Origin: JAAAPF01 sp964481035
Lineage (GTDB): Bacteria; Pseudomonadota; Alphaproteobacteria; Geminicoccales; Geminicoccaceae
Direction of reading: 5' to 3'
Assembly (NCBI GenBank): GCA_964481035.1
Contig: CAYZSE010000044.1
Span: forward strand, 1-21,737
Length of the DNA: 21,737 nt
Part shown: piece after piece, positions 8,120 through 15,770 of the stretch
How the letters are laid out: the number at the start of each line of letters is the position of its first letter
Numbering within the stretch: position 1 is the stretch's first letter
Position numbers and translations under genes: made by a program
The notes under the pieces: model-generated
Told to the model about the DNA's origin: nothing
Databases searched by the model: none
What the model saw: only the letters and a program-made list of their open reading frames with translations

Positions 8120-9526
8120 ATGCTCGCGGCACCGACCAACGAACTCGAGCAACAATGGCAGGCCGTTCGGGATCTGTTACGCGACGAGGTCGGTGAAACG
8201 GCTTACAGTACGTGGCTACAGCCGCTCGCACCGGCAGAGATCGAAGGCGACCGCGTCGTGATCGGCGCGCCGACGCCGTTCCTGCGGGACTGGGTGGTAG
8301 CGCACTATGCGGACCGGATCCGCTCGGTGTGGAACCACGTGAATCCGACGGTGCGGCGCGTCGCGCTCGACGTCCGGCAGCGGCCGGGCGGGCCGATGCT
8401 ACGGGCCGTGTCCGCGACCGCCCCGGAGCCGGCGCCCGCGGCGCCTGCCGCGAGCGCCGAGCCAGCCGCGGTCGCTCCCTCCGACGCCGTCATCGACCAA
8501 TACTCGGCGCCGATCGATCCCCGCTTCACCTTCGACAACTTCGTCGTCGCCAAGAGCAACGATTTCGCCTTCGCCGCCGCCAAGCGCGTCGCGTCCTCGG
8601 ACAAGTCGCCCTTCAACCCGCTTTTTCTCTACAGCGGGGTCGGCCTCGGCAAGACGCACCTGATGCACGCGATCGCCTGGGAGGTCCGCCGTCAAGCGCC
8701 CGAGCGGCGTGTCGTCTATCTCTCCGCCGAGAAGTTCATGTACCAGTTCGTGCGCTCGCTCACGAACAACTCGACCTTGAGCTTCAAGGAGCTGTTTCGC
8801 TCGGTGGATCTGCTGATGGTCGACGACGTGCAGTTCATCGGCGGCAAGACCAACACGCAAGAAGAGTTCTTTCATACCTTCAACGAGCTAATCGAGCGTG
8901 GCTCGCAAATCGTCATCTCCGCCGATCGCAGCCCGTCTGACCTGGAGGATCTCGAAGAGCGGGTTCGCTCGCGGCTGTCTTGGGGCCTCGTCGCCGACAT
9001 CCACCCGACGACCTACGAGCTGCGGCTGGGCATCTTGCACAGCAAGGCCGCGCGGATGACCAATGTCGTGATCCCCGAGCAGCTCCTCCAGTTCCTCGCC
9101 GAGCGGATCACCTCCAACGTTCGCGAACTCGAAGGGGCGCTCAACCGTGTCGTTCATCAAACGACCCTGCTGGGACGACCGCTCACCCTGGAAACTGCCC
9201 AGGAAGTCCTGCGCGACGTGCTTCGGGCCAATGAGAAACGCATCACCATCGAAGAGATCCAGAAGGCGGTGGTCGCCCACTACAACTTGAAGTTCGCGGA
9301 TATGCAGTCCAAGCGTCGCTCCCGGGTGGTGGCACGGCCGCGCCAGGTCGCCATGTACCTCGCCAAGCAGCTCACCCCGCGCTCCCTGCCCGAAATCGGG
9401 CGCCGGTTCGGCGGGCGCGATCACACCACCGTCATGCACGCCGTGCGCAAGGTCGAAGAGCTCATGGGCGAGGACGAGACAATCGCGCGCGACGTCGATC
9501 TGCTGCGCCGGCGACTGCAGGGCTGA
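8120..9526 (+). CDS. dnaA: Chromosomal replication initiator protein
   Basis: An AAA+ ATPase that binds DnaA boxes and opens the replication origin. The 468-residue product shows domain I (LEQQWQAVRDLLRDEVGE), an Ala/Pro-rich linker (about 95-120), domain III with Walker A GVGLGKTH (173-180, preceded by YS instead of the usual YG), Walker B LLMVDD (231-236), and domain IV ending in the DnaA-box reading motif GGRDHTTVMHAVRKV (Arg433 onward). I chose the ATG at 8120 rather than the in-frame TTG at 8108 because GGGAGAG (8110-8116) is correctly placed for the ATG and would overlap the TTG. The upstream leader is long (about 345 nt from the rpsT terminator). Confidence 0.97.
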   Translation: MLAAPTNELEQQWQAVRDLLRDEVGETAYSTWLQPLAPAEIEGDRVVIGAPTPFLRDWVVAHYADRIRSVWNHVNPTVRRVALDVRQRPGGPMLRAVSATAPEPAPAAPAASAEPAAVAPSDAVIDQYSAPIDPRFTFDNFVVAKSNDFAFAAAKRVASSDKSPFNPLFLYSGVGLGKTHLMHAIAWEVRRQAPERRVVYLSAEKFMYQFVRSLTNNSTLSFKELFRSVDLLMVDDVQFIGGKTNTQEEFFHTFNELIERGSQIVISADRSPSDLEDLEERVRSRLSWGLVADIHPTTYELRLGILHSKAARMTNVVIPEQLLQFLAERITSNVRELEGALNRVVHQTTLLGRPLTLETAQEVLRDVLRANEKRITIEEIQKAVVAHYNLKFADMQSKRRSRVVARPRQVAMYLAKQLTPRSLPEIGRRFGGRDHTTVMHAVRKVEELMGEDETIARDVDLLRRRLQG

Positions 9527-9550
9527 CGCGGCTCCCGGCCGCGAAAAACG

Positions 9551-9578
9551 CTGTCATCGGCGCGAACTCTGCTATGCT
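9551..9578 (+). promoter_or_regulatory. Possible dnaN promoter
   Basis: CTGTCA (9551-9556) and TATGCT (9573-9578) are 16 bp apart, each matching consensus at 4 of 6 positions. TG one base before the -10 resembles an extended -10. It lies in the 135-bp dnaA-dnaN spacer, about 80 bp before the dnaN ATG. Confidence 0.35.
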
Positions 9579-9661
9579 CCGAGGCCCGGAGCGGGGTGCA
9601 CGGACGTTTCCTCCGCTCCGCCGTCGTTGGTGCCTTCGAGATCCAGGACAGCCCGTCGCCG

Positions 9662-10777
9662 ATGCAGGTCAAGATCGAACGATCCGCGCTACTCGCCTTG
9701 CTGAACCACGTTCAAAACGTCGTCGAGCGGCGCACGACCATCCCCATCCTCGGCAATGTTCGCCTGGATGCCGCCGAAGGGCGTTTAGGGGTGGTCGCAA
9801 CCGACCTCGAGCTGACCGTGCACGAGACGACCGCGGCCGAGGTCTTGCGGACCGGCGCGACGACCCTGCCGGCGCATCGCCTGTTCGAGGTGGTGCGCAA
9901 GCTGCCCGAGGGAGCGATGGTCCAGCTTGTCAAGGATCCGGATCGCCACGACGCCCGGATCGCCGCCGGGCGGAGCGTGTTCGATCTGCCGACGCTCCCG
10001 GCCGACGACTTCCCGTCGATGAACAGCGAGAACTTCGAGCGCAGCTTCAAGATGAAAGGCGCCGAGCTGGCCCGGCTCATCGACAAGGCACGGTTCGCCA
10101 TGTCGACCGAGGAAGCACGCTACTACCTCAACGGCTTGCACCTGCACACGGTCGAGAACGGGGCGACGTCGCGCTTGCGCGCGGTCGCCACCGACGGCCA
10201 CCGCCTCGCCAAGGTCGAGACGGACATGCCCGATGGCGCGCCGGGGATGCCGCCGATCATCGTGCCGCGCAAGGCCGTCGGCGAGATCCGTCGGCTCATC
10301 GAGGGCGCCGACGAGATCCACGTCAGCCTCTCCGCCAGCAAGATCCAGGTCCGGGTGGGCGAGGCCACACTCATATCCCGCCTGATCGACGGTACCTTTC
10401 CCGATTATGAACGGGTGATCCCGCAGGCCAACGACAAGCGAGCGGTGGTCGATTGCGACGTTTTCGCCCAGGCGGTCGACCGCGTCGCCACCATCGCCAC
10501 CGAGAAGACCCGGGCGATCAAGCTCAGCTTGCACAGTGGTGGCATGACGATCTCGGCCGTCAGCTCCGAGGCGGGCCGCGGCCAGGACGAGGTCGACATC
10601 GGCTACAGCGACGAGCCGATCGAGATCGGCTTCAACGCCCGTTACATCCTCGAGATGCTGCAGCAGGTGTCGGGCGATCACGTCGAGCTGCAGATCGCCA
10701 ATCCGGCTTCGCCGACGCTGGTGCGCGATCCGGCTGACAGCGGGACGGTCTACGTCCTCATGCCGATGCGCGTATGA
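9662..10777 (+). CDS. dnaN: DNA polymerase III subunit beta (sliding clamp)
   Basis: A homodimeric ring clamp that tethers DNA polymerase III and other repair and replication enzymes to DNA. The 371-residue product starts MQVKIERSALLALLNHVQNVVERRTTIPILGNV, the canonical DnaN N-terminus, and ends YVLMPMRV, the usual C-terminal strand of the binding cleft. The ATG at 9662 gives normal length (E. coli 366); the open frame extends upstream to 9596 without family similarity. The ribosome-binding site is weak. It overlaps recF by 4 bases (ATGA), so recF is translationally coupled to it. Confidence 0.97.
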   Translation: MQVKIERSALLALLNHVQNVVERRTTIPILGNVRLDAAEGRLGVVATDLELTVHETTAAEVLRTGATTLPAHRLFEVVRKLPEGAMVQLVKDPDRHDARIAAGRSVFDLPTLPADDFPSMNSENFERSFKMKGAELARLIDKARFAMSTEEARYYLNGLHLHTVENGATSRLRAVATDGHRLAKVETDMPDGAPGMPPIIVPRKAVGEIRRLIEGADEIHVSLSASKIQVRVGEATLISRLIDGTFPDYERVIPQANDKRAVVDCDVFAQAVDRVATIATEKTRAIKLSLHSGGMTISAVSSEAGRGQDEVDIGYSDEPIEIGFNARYILEMLQQVSGDHVELQIANPASPTLVRDPADSGTVYVLMPMRV

Positions 10778-11931
10778 AGACGAGCGCCCTGCGGGCGCAG
10801 CCTCTGGCGATTCAGCCACCGAGCTTGGCCGTCGCCCGCGTCGACCTCCGGGCTTTTCGCAACTACGCCTCGTGCCGCTTGAACGTCGGCCCGGGCAGCT
10901 GCGTCCTGACCGGTCCCAACGGCGCCGGCAAGACGAACCTCTTGGAGGCGTTGTCGTTGTTGACACCGGGCCGAGGTCTGCGCCGCGCGCCGCTGCGCGA
11001 GCTCAACGCCAAGTCGGGCGGCAACTTCGCCGTCCACGGCACGTTCGCGGCGCCCGCCGGGGTGGTCGAGGTCGGCACGGCGTTCGATCCCGCCACCGAG
11101 CGTCGCGCCGTCCACGTCGACGGCACGGTCCGCTCGGGTCCGGCGGCGCTGGTCGGCGTGACGGGCGCGGTCTGGCTGACGCCGGCCATGGACCGGTTGT
11201 TCGTGGATGGTACCGGCGCGCGCCGACGGCTCATGGACCGTCTGGTGTTCGCCGGCGACCCGGCGCACGCCCGGCAGCTCGCCCTCTACGATCACCTCAT
11301 CCGCGAGCGCGCCCGCGTGTTGCGGAGCGTGCGCCCCGATCGGGTCTGGCTCGACAACCTGGAGCAGCAGGCCGCGGCCGCGGGCGTCGCCGTCGCGGCG
11401 GCGCGGCTCGAGGTCGTCGCCGAGCTCAACGACCGGCTCGCCGCCGCGGCCTCGACCTTCCCCGCCGCCCGCCTCGCCGTGCGCGGCGAGGTCGAGGCAA
11501 GTCTGCTCGGCCGGCCGGCGCTCGCCGCGGAGGAGGACTTCGCGCGCCGGCTGGCCGCCTCGCGGGACGAGGACACCCAGAGCGGCGGCGCACGGCACGG
11601 GCCGCATCGCAGTGATCTGGCGATCACCGACGCCGAGCTCGACAGCCCGGCGGGGCAGGTATCCACGGGCCGGCAGAAGGCGCTGCTCGTCGGGCTGGTG
11701 CTCGCCGAGGCCCGCCTGTTCGCCGATCGCGCGGGCTGGCTGCCGCTGCTGCTCCTCGACGAGGTCGGCGCGCATCTCGACCGCCGCCGGCGCGGCGAGC
11801 TGTGCCGCGAGCTGATGGCGCTGGGCGCGCAGGCGTGGCTCACCGCGACCGAGCCCGACGGCTTCGAGGCGCTGCGTGGCGCGGCGCAGTTCTTCCGAAT
11901 GGATCACGGCGAGGTGCTGGTGGATGTCTGA
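10774..11931 (+). CDS. recF: DNA replication and repair protein RecF
   Basis: An SMC-like ATPase that loads RecA at single-strand gaps with RecO and RecR. The 385-residue product has LRAFRNYASC at the N-terminus, Walker A GPNGAGKT (47-54), the signature region GPHRSDL and STGRQKALLVGLVLAEA, and Walker B LLLLDEVGAHLD with Asp329-Glu330. The signature reads STGRQK where many RecF proteins have STGEQK or SSGQQK, a mild variation. The start ATG overlaps the dnaN stop and the 3' end overlaps gyrB by 8 bases. The N-terminus is about 18 residues longer than in E. coli RecF. Ala/Arg content is high, in line with the genome's GC bias. Confidence 0.96.
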   Translation: MKTSALRAQPLAIQPPSLAVARVDLRAFRNYASCRLNVGPGSCVLTGPNGAGKTNLLEALSLLTPGRGLRRAPLRELNAKSGGNFAVHGTFAAPAGVVEVGTAFDPATERRAVHVDGTVRSGPAALVGVTGAVWLTPAMDRLFVDGTGARRRLMDRLVFAGDPAHARQLALYDHLIRERARVLRSVRPDRVWLDNLEQQAAAAGVAVAAARLEVVAELNDRLAAAASTFPAARLAVRGEVEASLLGRPALAAEEDFARRLAASRDEDTQSGGARHGPHRSDLAITDAELDSPAGQVSTGRQKALLVGLVLAEARLFADRAGWLPLLLLDEVGAHLDRRRRGELCRELMALGAQAWLTATEPDGFEALRGAAQFFRMDHGEVLVDV

Positions 11932-14326
11932 AGCGACCGAACCGACTTACGACAGCACCTCGATTCAGGTCCTCGAGGGGCTGGAGGCCGTGCGTCGGCG
12001 GCCGGGCATGTACATCGGCGACACCGACGACGGCTCGGGCCTGCACCACATGGTCTTCGAGGTCGTCGACAACGCCATCGACGAGGCGCTCGCCGGCTAC
12101 GCGACTCGCGTCGAGGTGACGCTCAACACGGACGGCTCGGTATCGGTCCGCGACGACGGCCGCGGCATCCCGGTCGACCGCCACGAGAAGGAAGGCGTCT
12201 CGGCCGCCGAAGTCATCATGACCAAGCTGCACGCCGGCGGCAAGTTTAATCAGAACTCCTACAAGGTCTCCGGCGGCCTGCATGGTGTCGGTATCTCCGT
12301 CGTCAACGGCCTGTCCGATTGGGTCGACCTCGAGATCTGGCGGAACGGCCACCGCCATTACCTGCGCTTCGAGGAAGGCGGGGTGCCGCAGGGGGCGCTC
12401 GCGGTCATGGAGGAGGCGCCGGGGCAGCGCGGGACCAAGATCACGTTCATGCCGTCGATCGCCGTCTTCAGCGATACGCGCTTCAGCTTCCAGACCCTGG
12501 AGCATCGGCTGCGTGAGCTGGCCTTTCTCAACTCGGGGGTGCTGATCGTGCTGCGCGACGAGCGCGGCGACGAGCCGGTGGAGGAGCGACTGCACTACGA
12601 GGGTGGCGTCGAGGCGTTCGTGCAATATCAGGATCGCAAGAAGACGCCGCTTTTCCAACCACCGATCGTCCTCAAGGGCGAGCGCGACGGGCTGATCGTC
12701 GAGTGTGCCCTGCAATGGAACGAGGGCTACCACGAGACCTGCTTGTGCTTCACCAACAACATCCCGCAGCGCGACGGCGGCACGCACCTCGCCGGCTTTC
12801 GGGCGGCGCTCACCCGAGCGATCAACGCCTATGTCCAGGCGAGCGGCAATCAGAAGGTGCAAAAGGCGCAACTCACCGGCGACGATGCGCGCGAGGGGCT
12901 CACCTGCGTGCTCTCGGTCAAGATGCCGGACCCGAAGTTCTCCTCGCAGACCAAGGACAAGCTCGTCAGCTCCGAGGTCCAGCCGGCGGTGCAGACCGTC
13001 GTCAGCGAAGGTCTGGCGCGCTGGCTCGACGAGAACCCGCAGCACGGACGGACCATCATCGCCAAGGTCGTCGAGGCGGCGACGGCGCGCGAGGCGGCGC
13101 GCCGCGCGCGTGATCTCACCCGGCGCAAGGGCGCCCTCGACGTCGCCAACCTGCCGGGCAAGCTCGCCGATTGCCAGGAGCGCGACCCGGCCAAGGCCGA
13201 GCTCTTCATCGTCGAGGGGGACAGCGCCGGCGGCTCGGCGAAGCAAGGCCGCGACCGCGGCTTCCAGGCGATCCTGCCGCTGCGCGGCAAGATCCTCAAC
13301 GTCGAGCGCGCCCGGCTCGACAAGGTCCTCTCCTCGCAGGAGATCGGCACGCTGATCACGGCATTGGGCACGGGCATCGGCGACGACTTCGACGTCGCCA
13401 AGCTGCGCTATCACCGCATCGTCATCATGACGGATGCGGACGTCGACGGCTCACACATCCGCACCCTTCTCTTGACCTTCTTTTATAGACACTTGCCGGA
13501 ACTGGTCGAAGGCGGCTTCCTCTACATCGCGCAGCCGCCCCTGTACAAGGTCAAGCGAGGTCAGCGGGAGGTCTATCTGAAGGACGATGCGGCGCTCGAG
13601 GCCCATCTCATCGCCAGCGCCATGTCCGACGTCGAGCTCGTCGTCGCGGGCGAGGTGCTCGCGACCGACCGCTTCGAGGAGGTGGTCGGCTGCGCCCGTC
13701 GGGCGAGCGCGATCATCCTGACGCTGGCGCAGAAGGTGCCGCCCGAGGTCGTCGAGGCGCTCGCCGTGAGCGATGCCTTCGCCCAGCCGGCCGAGCGGGA
13801 CGAGACGGCATTCTTGGCGTTGGCGCAAGCGGTCGCAGCGCGCTTGAGCGCGAGCGGCGCGGGCCGTTGGACCGTCGACATCGTCGGCGAGGCGCTGCGC
13901 TTCCGGCGCGCCCGCGACGAGCGGCGCGAGGAATGGCGGCTCGAGACCGCGCTCTTTCGCTCCGGCGAGGGCCGTCGGCTCGGCCAGGCGATCGTCGAGG
14001 CCCCGGAGCTCGCCCGCGCCGACGTGCACCTGCGGCGCAAGGAGCACGCGACGCCCGTCTTCGGGCCGCGCTCGCTGGTCGAGGCGCTGACCCGGGAAGG
14101 GCGCCGCGGCCTCGCCATCCAGCGGTACAAGGGCCTCGGAGAGATGAACCCCGAGCAGCTCTGGGAGACGACCCTGGATCGCGCGGCGCGCTCACTGATG
14201 CAGGTGAAGATCGCGCATGCCGACGAGGCGGATGAGATCTTCACGACGCTGATGGGCGATATCGTCGATCCGCGCCGCGAGTTCATCCAGGACAACGCGT
14301 TGCGCGTGGTGAACCTGGACATCTGA
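11924..14326 (+). CDS. gyrB: DNA gyrase subunit B
   Basis: The ATPase and TOPRIM subunit of DNA gyrase, which introduces negative supercoils. The 800-residue product shows the GHKL ATPase motifs EVVDNAIDEAL (46-56), DDGRGIP (77-83) and GGLHGVG (117-123), then QTKDKLVSSEVQ in the transducer. The TOPRIM domain has catalytic Glu431 in IVEGDSAGGSAKQGRDR and Asp504/Asp506/Asp508 in TDADVDGSH. The C-terminal QRYKGLGEMNPEQLWETT begins at 733. The ATG at 11924 is preceded by GAGG at 11911-11914 and overlaps recF by 8 bases, giving dnaN-recF-gyrB coupling. The open frame extends a further 16 codons upstream without similarity. QTKDKLVSS and length fit GyrB better than ParE. Confidence 0.97.
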   Translation: MSEATEPTYDSTSIQVLEGLEAVRRRPGMYIGDTDDGSGLHHMVFEVVDNAIDEALAGYATRVEVTLNTDGSVSVRDDGRGIPVDRHEKEGVSAAEVIMTKLHAGGKFNQNSYKVSGGLHGVGISVVNGLSDWVDLEIWRNGHRHYLRFEEGGVPQGALAVMEEAPGQRGTKITFMPSIAVFSDTRFSFQTLEHRLRELAFLNSGVLIVLRDERGDEPVEERLHYEGGVEAFVQYQDRKKTPLFQPPIVLKGERDGLIVECALQWNEGYHETCLCFTNNIPQRDGGTHLAGFRAALTRAINAYVQASGNQKVQKAQLTGDDAREGLTCVLSVKMPDPKFSSQTKDKLVSSEVQPAVQTVVSEGLARWLDENPQHGRTIIAKVVEAATAREAARRARDLTRRKGALDVANLPGKLADCQERDPAKAELFIVEGDSAGGSAKQGRDRGFQAILPLRGKILNVERARLDKVLSSQEIGTLITALGTGIGDDFDVAKLRYHRIVIMTDADVDGSHIRTLLLTFFYRHLPELVEGGFLYIAQPPLYKVKRGQREVYLKDDAALEAHLIASAMSDVELVVAGEVLATDRFEEVVGCARRASAIILTLAQKVPPEVVEALAVSDAFAQPAERDETAFLALAQAVAARLSASGAGRWTVDIVGEALRFRRARDERREEWRLETALFRSGEGRRLGQAIVEAPELARADVHLRRKEHATPVFGPRSLVEALTREGRRGLAIQRYKGLGEMNPEQLWETTLDRAARSLMQVKIAHADEADEIFTTLMGDIVDPRREFIQDNALRVVNLDI

Positions 14327-14464
14327 CCGGCCCGCCGAGGCGCCGCCAGAGGCTCGGGTGAAGCGCCGTCGCGGTGCTTGCGCACCGTCGCTCGAGGAGC
14401 CAAAAGGACATGAGCCGCAGCGTCCGCTCGGTCCGGCAGCGCTGCTCACCAGGGGGACACGAAC

Positions 14465-14746
14465 ATGACGCTGCGCCGCTTCATCATCGAGCGTGACATT
14501 CCCGAGGTCGGCAGCCTCGAGCGCGAGCAGTTGCGGGAGGCGGCCGCGAAGTCGAATGCGGCGCTCGCCGAGCTCGCGCCGGACGTGCAGTGGCAGGAAA
14601 GCTTCGTGGCTGCTGACAAGACCTTCTGCGTCTATCTCGCCCGCGACGAGGCGGCGATCATGAGACATGCGGAGATCAGCGGCTTTCCAGCAACGCGGAT
14701 CACCGAGATCGGCAAGACCATCGACCCGACCACCGCCAAGGGCTGA
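14465..14746 (+). CDS. DUF4242 domain-containing small protein
   Basis: A 93-residue protein matching the DUF4242 family (related to the nickel-binding SCO4226 of Streptomyces). It has FIIERDIPEVGSLEREQLREAAAKSNAALAEL, then VQWQESFVAADKTFCVYLARDEAAIMRHAEISGFPATRITEI and the typical end TIDPTT. It is predicted soluble with a ferredoxin-like alpha/beta fold. The biological role of the family is not established; metal binding is known for one member only. The ATG at 14465 follows AGGGGGA with 8 bases spacing. It lies 138 bp after gyrB with no clear promoter or terminator between them, so co-transcription is possible but unproven. Confidence 0.85.
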   Translation: MTLRRFIIERDIPEVGSLEREQLREAAAKSNAALAELAPDVQWQESFVAADKTFCVYLARDEAAIMRHAEISGFPATRITEIGKTIDPTTAKG

Positions 14747-14781
14747 GCGAGCCTGCCCGTGGCGTCCGCCTGGCGGTTGGC

Positions 14782-14967
14782 TCAGCGGCGGCGCAAGCGG
14801 CGCCAGCAGGCCCAGCCGGCGGCCGCGGCCACAGCGGCGGTGGTCAGCGGCAGCGCGATCACGGCGATCGCTGCCGCCATGAGCACCGCCACGGCCGCGG
14901 CGATGAGGGCGAGCGCCAAGCCGGCCGTGAGGCTCCACGCGGCGAGCTGATCCTTGGCCCGACGCAA
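14782..14967 (-). CDS. Small two-helix membrane protein, unknown function (or readthrough extension)
   Basis: A 61-residue open frame starting with TTG at 14967. A short amphipathic RRAKDQLAAWSLT segment leads into two hydrophobic stretches (about 14-33 and 36-52), ending in the basic tail CWRRLRRR. It begins one codon after the response-regulator stop and in the same reading frame, so it is either an independent TTG-started gene or a segment reached by readthrough of that TGA. No strong ribosome-binding site precedes the TTG. It resembles small holin-like or YqjE-like membrane proteins only in composition; I do not recognise a family. Ala-rich GC-biased DNA can produce such frames by chance. 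Confidence 0.4.
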   Translation of the reverse strand: MRRAKDQLAAWSLTAGLALALIAAAVAVLMAAAIAVIALPLTTAAVAAAAGWACWRRLRRR

Positions 14968-14970
14968 GGC

Positions 14971-15660
14971 TCAGCGGACGAGGCGGTAGCCGCCGGGCTC
15001 GGTCACCAGGAGCGCCGGCGCCTGCGGGCTCGGCTCGATCTTTTGACGAAGCCGATAGATGTGCGTCTCGAGCGTATGCGTCGTGACCCCGGCGTTGTAG
15101 CCCCAGACCTCGTCGAGGAGCGTCTCGCGCGGCACCGCGCGGTCGCCTACTCGGTAGAGGAACTTGACGATGGCGGTCTCTTTCTCGGTGAGGTGGACCT
15201 TGCGCTCGCACGTCTCGTCGACCAGCATCTTGGCGGCCGGGCGAAAGCTGTAAGGCCCTACCGGAAACGAGGCGTCGTCGGACAGCTCGAACTGGCGGAG
15301 CTGCGCGCGGATCCTGGCGAGCAGGACGGGCAGGCGAAAGGGCTTGGACACGTAGTCGTTGGCGCCGCTGTCGAGGCCGAGGACGGCGTCGGCGTCGGTG
15401 TCGTGTGCGGTCAGCATGATGATCGGCGCCTTGACACCCTTCTTGCGCATGAGCCGGCACAGATCTCGGCCGTCGCTGTCGGGTAGCTCGACGTCGAGGA
15501 GGATGAGATCGACATGGCCTTCTTGGGCCTTATCGAGGCCGCTGCGTCCATCGCCGGCCTCGCGGACGTCCAGTTGCTCGTGCAGGTGCAGAAGCTCGGC
15601 GAGCTCGGCTCGGAGCCCGTCGTCGTCGTCGATGATCAACACGCTCTTGGCCGAGGCCAT
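14971..15660 (-). CDS. OmpR/PhoB-family response regulator
   Basis: A two-component transcription factor of 229 residues. The receiver domain (1-120) has the acidic pocket Asp11-Asp13, phospho-acceptor Asp56 in LILLDVELPD, Thr84 in MLTAHD and Lys106 in SKPF. The C-terminal winged helix (about 130-229) shows LTEKETAIVKFLYR, VPRETLLDEVWGY and the recognition helix THTLETHIYRLRQKIE, then GGYRLVR at the end. All phosphorylation residues are present. The ATG at 15660 follows GGGGGAG. No histidine kinase is encoded in the window, so its partner and signal are unknown. It diverges from the glycan cassette over 110 bp, which makes that cassette a possible target; that is inference. Confidence 0.93.
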   Translation of the reverse strand: MASAKSVLIIDDDDGLRAELAELLHLHEQLDVREAGDGRSGLDKAQEGHVDLILLDVELPDSDGRDLCRLMRKKGVKAPIIMLTAHDTDADAVLGLDSGANDYVSKPFRLPVLLARIRAQLRQFELSDDASFPVGPYSFRPAAKMLVDETCERKVHLTEKETAIVKFLYRVGDRAVPRETLLDEVWGYNAGVTTHTLETHIYRLRQKIEPSPQAPALLVTEPGGYRLVR

Positions 15661-15770
15661 CGGCTCCCCCTTCGCTACACGTCAATGCTTTAGATGCCAG
15701 CAATCGCGCCGACGATACACCGCCTTGTGCGCCTTGCCCCGCCGCGTGCCCTAGGCATGGGGCCGAGGAG

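Noticed and set aside
9527..9543. Terminator after dnaA (CGCGGC ... GCCGCG).
   Set aside because: The hairpin is followed by AAAAA on plus and has no T tract downstream in either direction.
11840..13414. Long minus-strand open frame (524 codons) opposite gyrB, and similar long antisense frames (for example 91-1692 opposite cysK and 4098-5591 opposite ubiB/ubiE).
   Set aside because: They are mirror frames of strongly conserved genes in very high-GC DNA, where stops are rare; their translations show no family motifs and are rich in Arg, Asp and Gly.
14371..14388. Terminator after gyrB (CGGTGC ... GCACCG hairpin).
   Set aside because: Short stem and no T run; transcription may continue into the DUF4242 gene.
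14412..14498. A 28-codon ORF starting at the ATG in AAAAGGACATGAGC, overlapping the DUF4242 start.
   Set aside because: The ribosome-binding site is too close to the ATG, and the frame overlaps a gene with a better site and clear family similarity.
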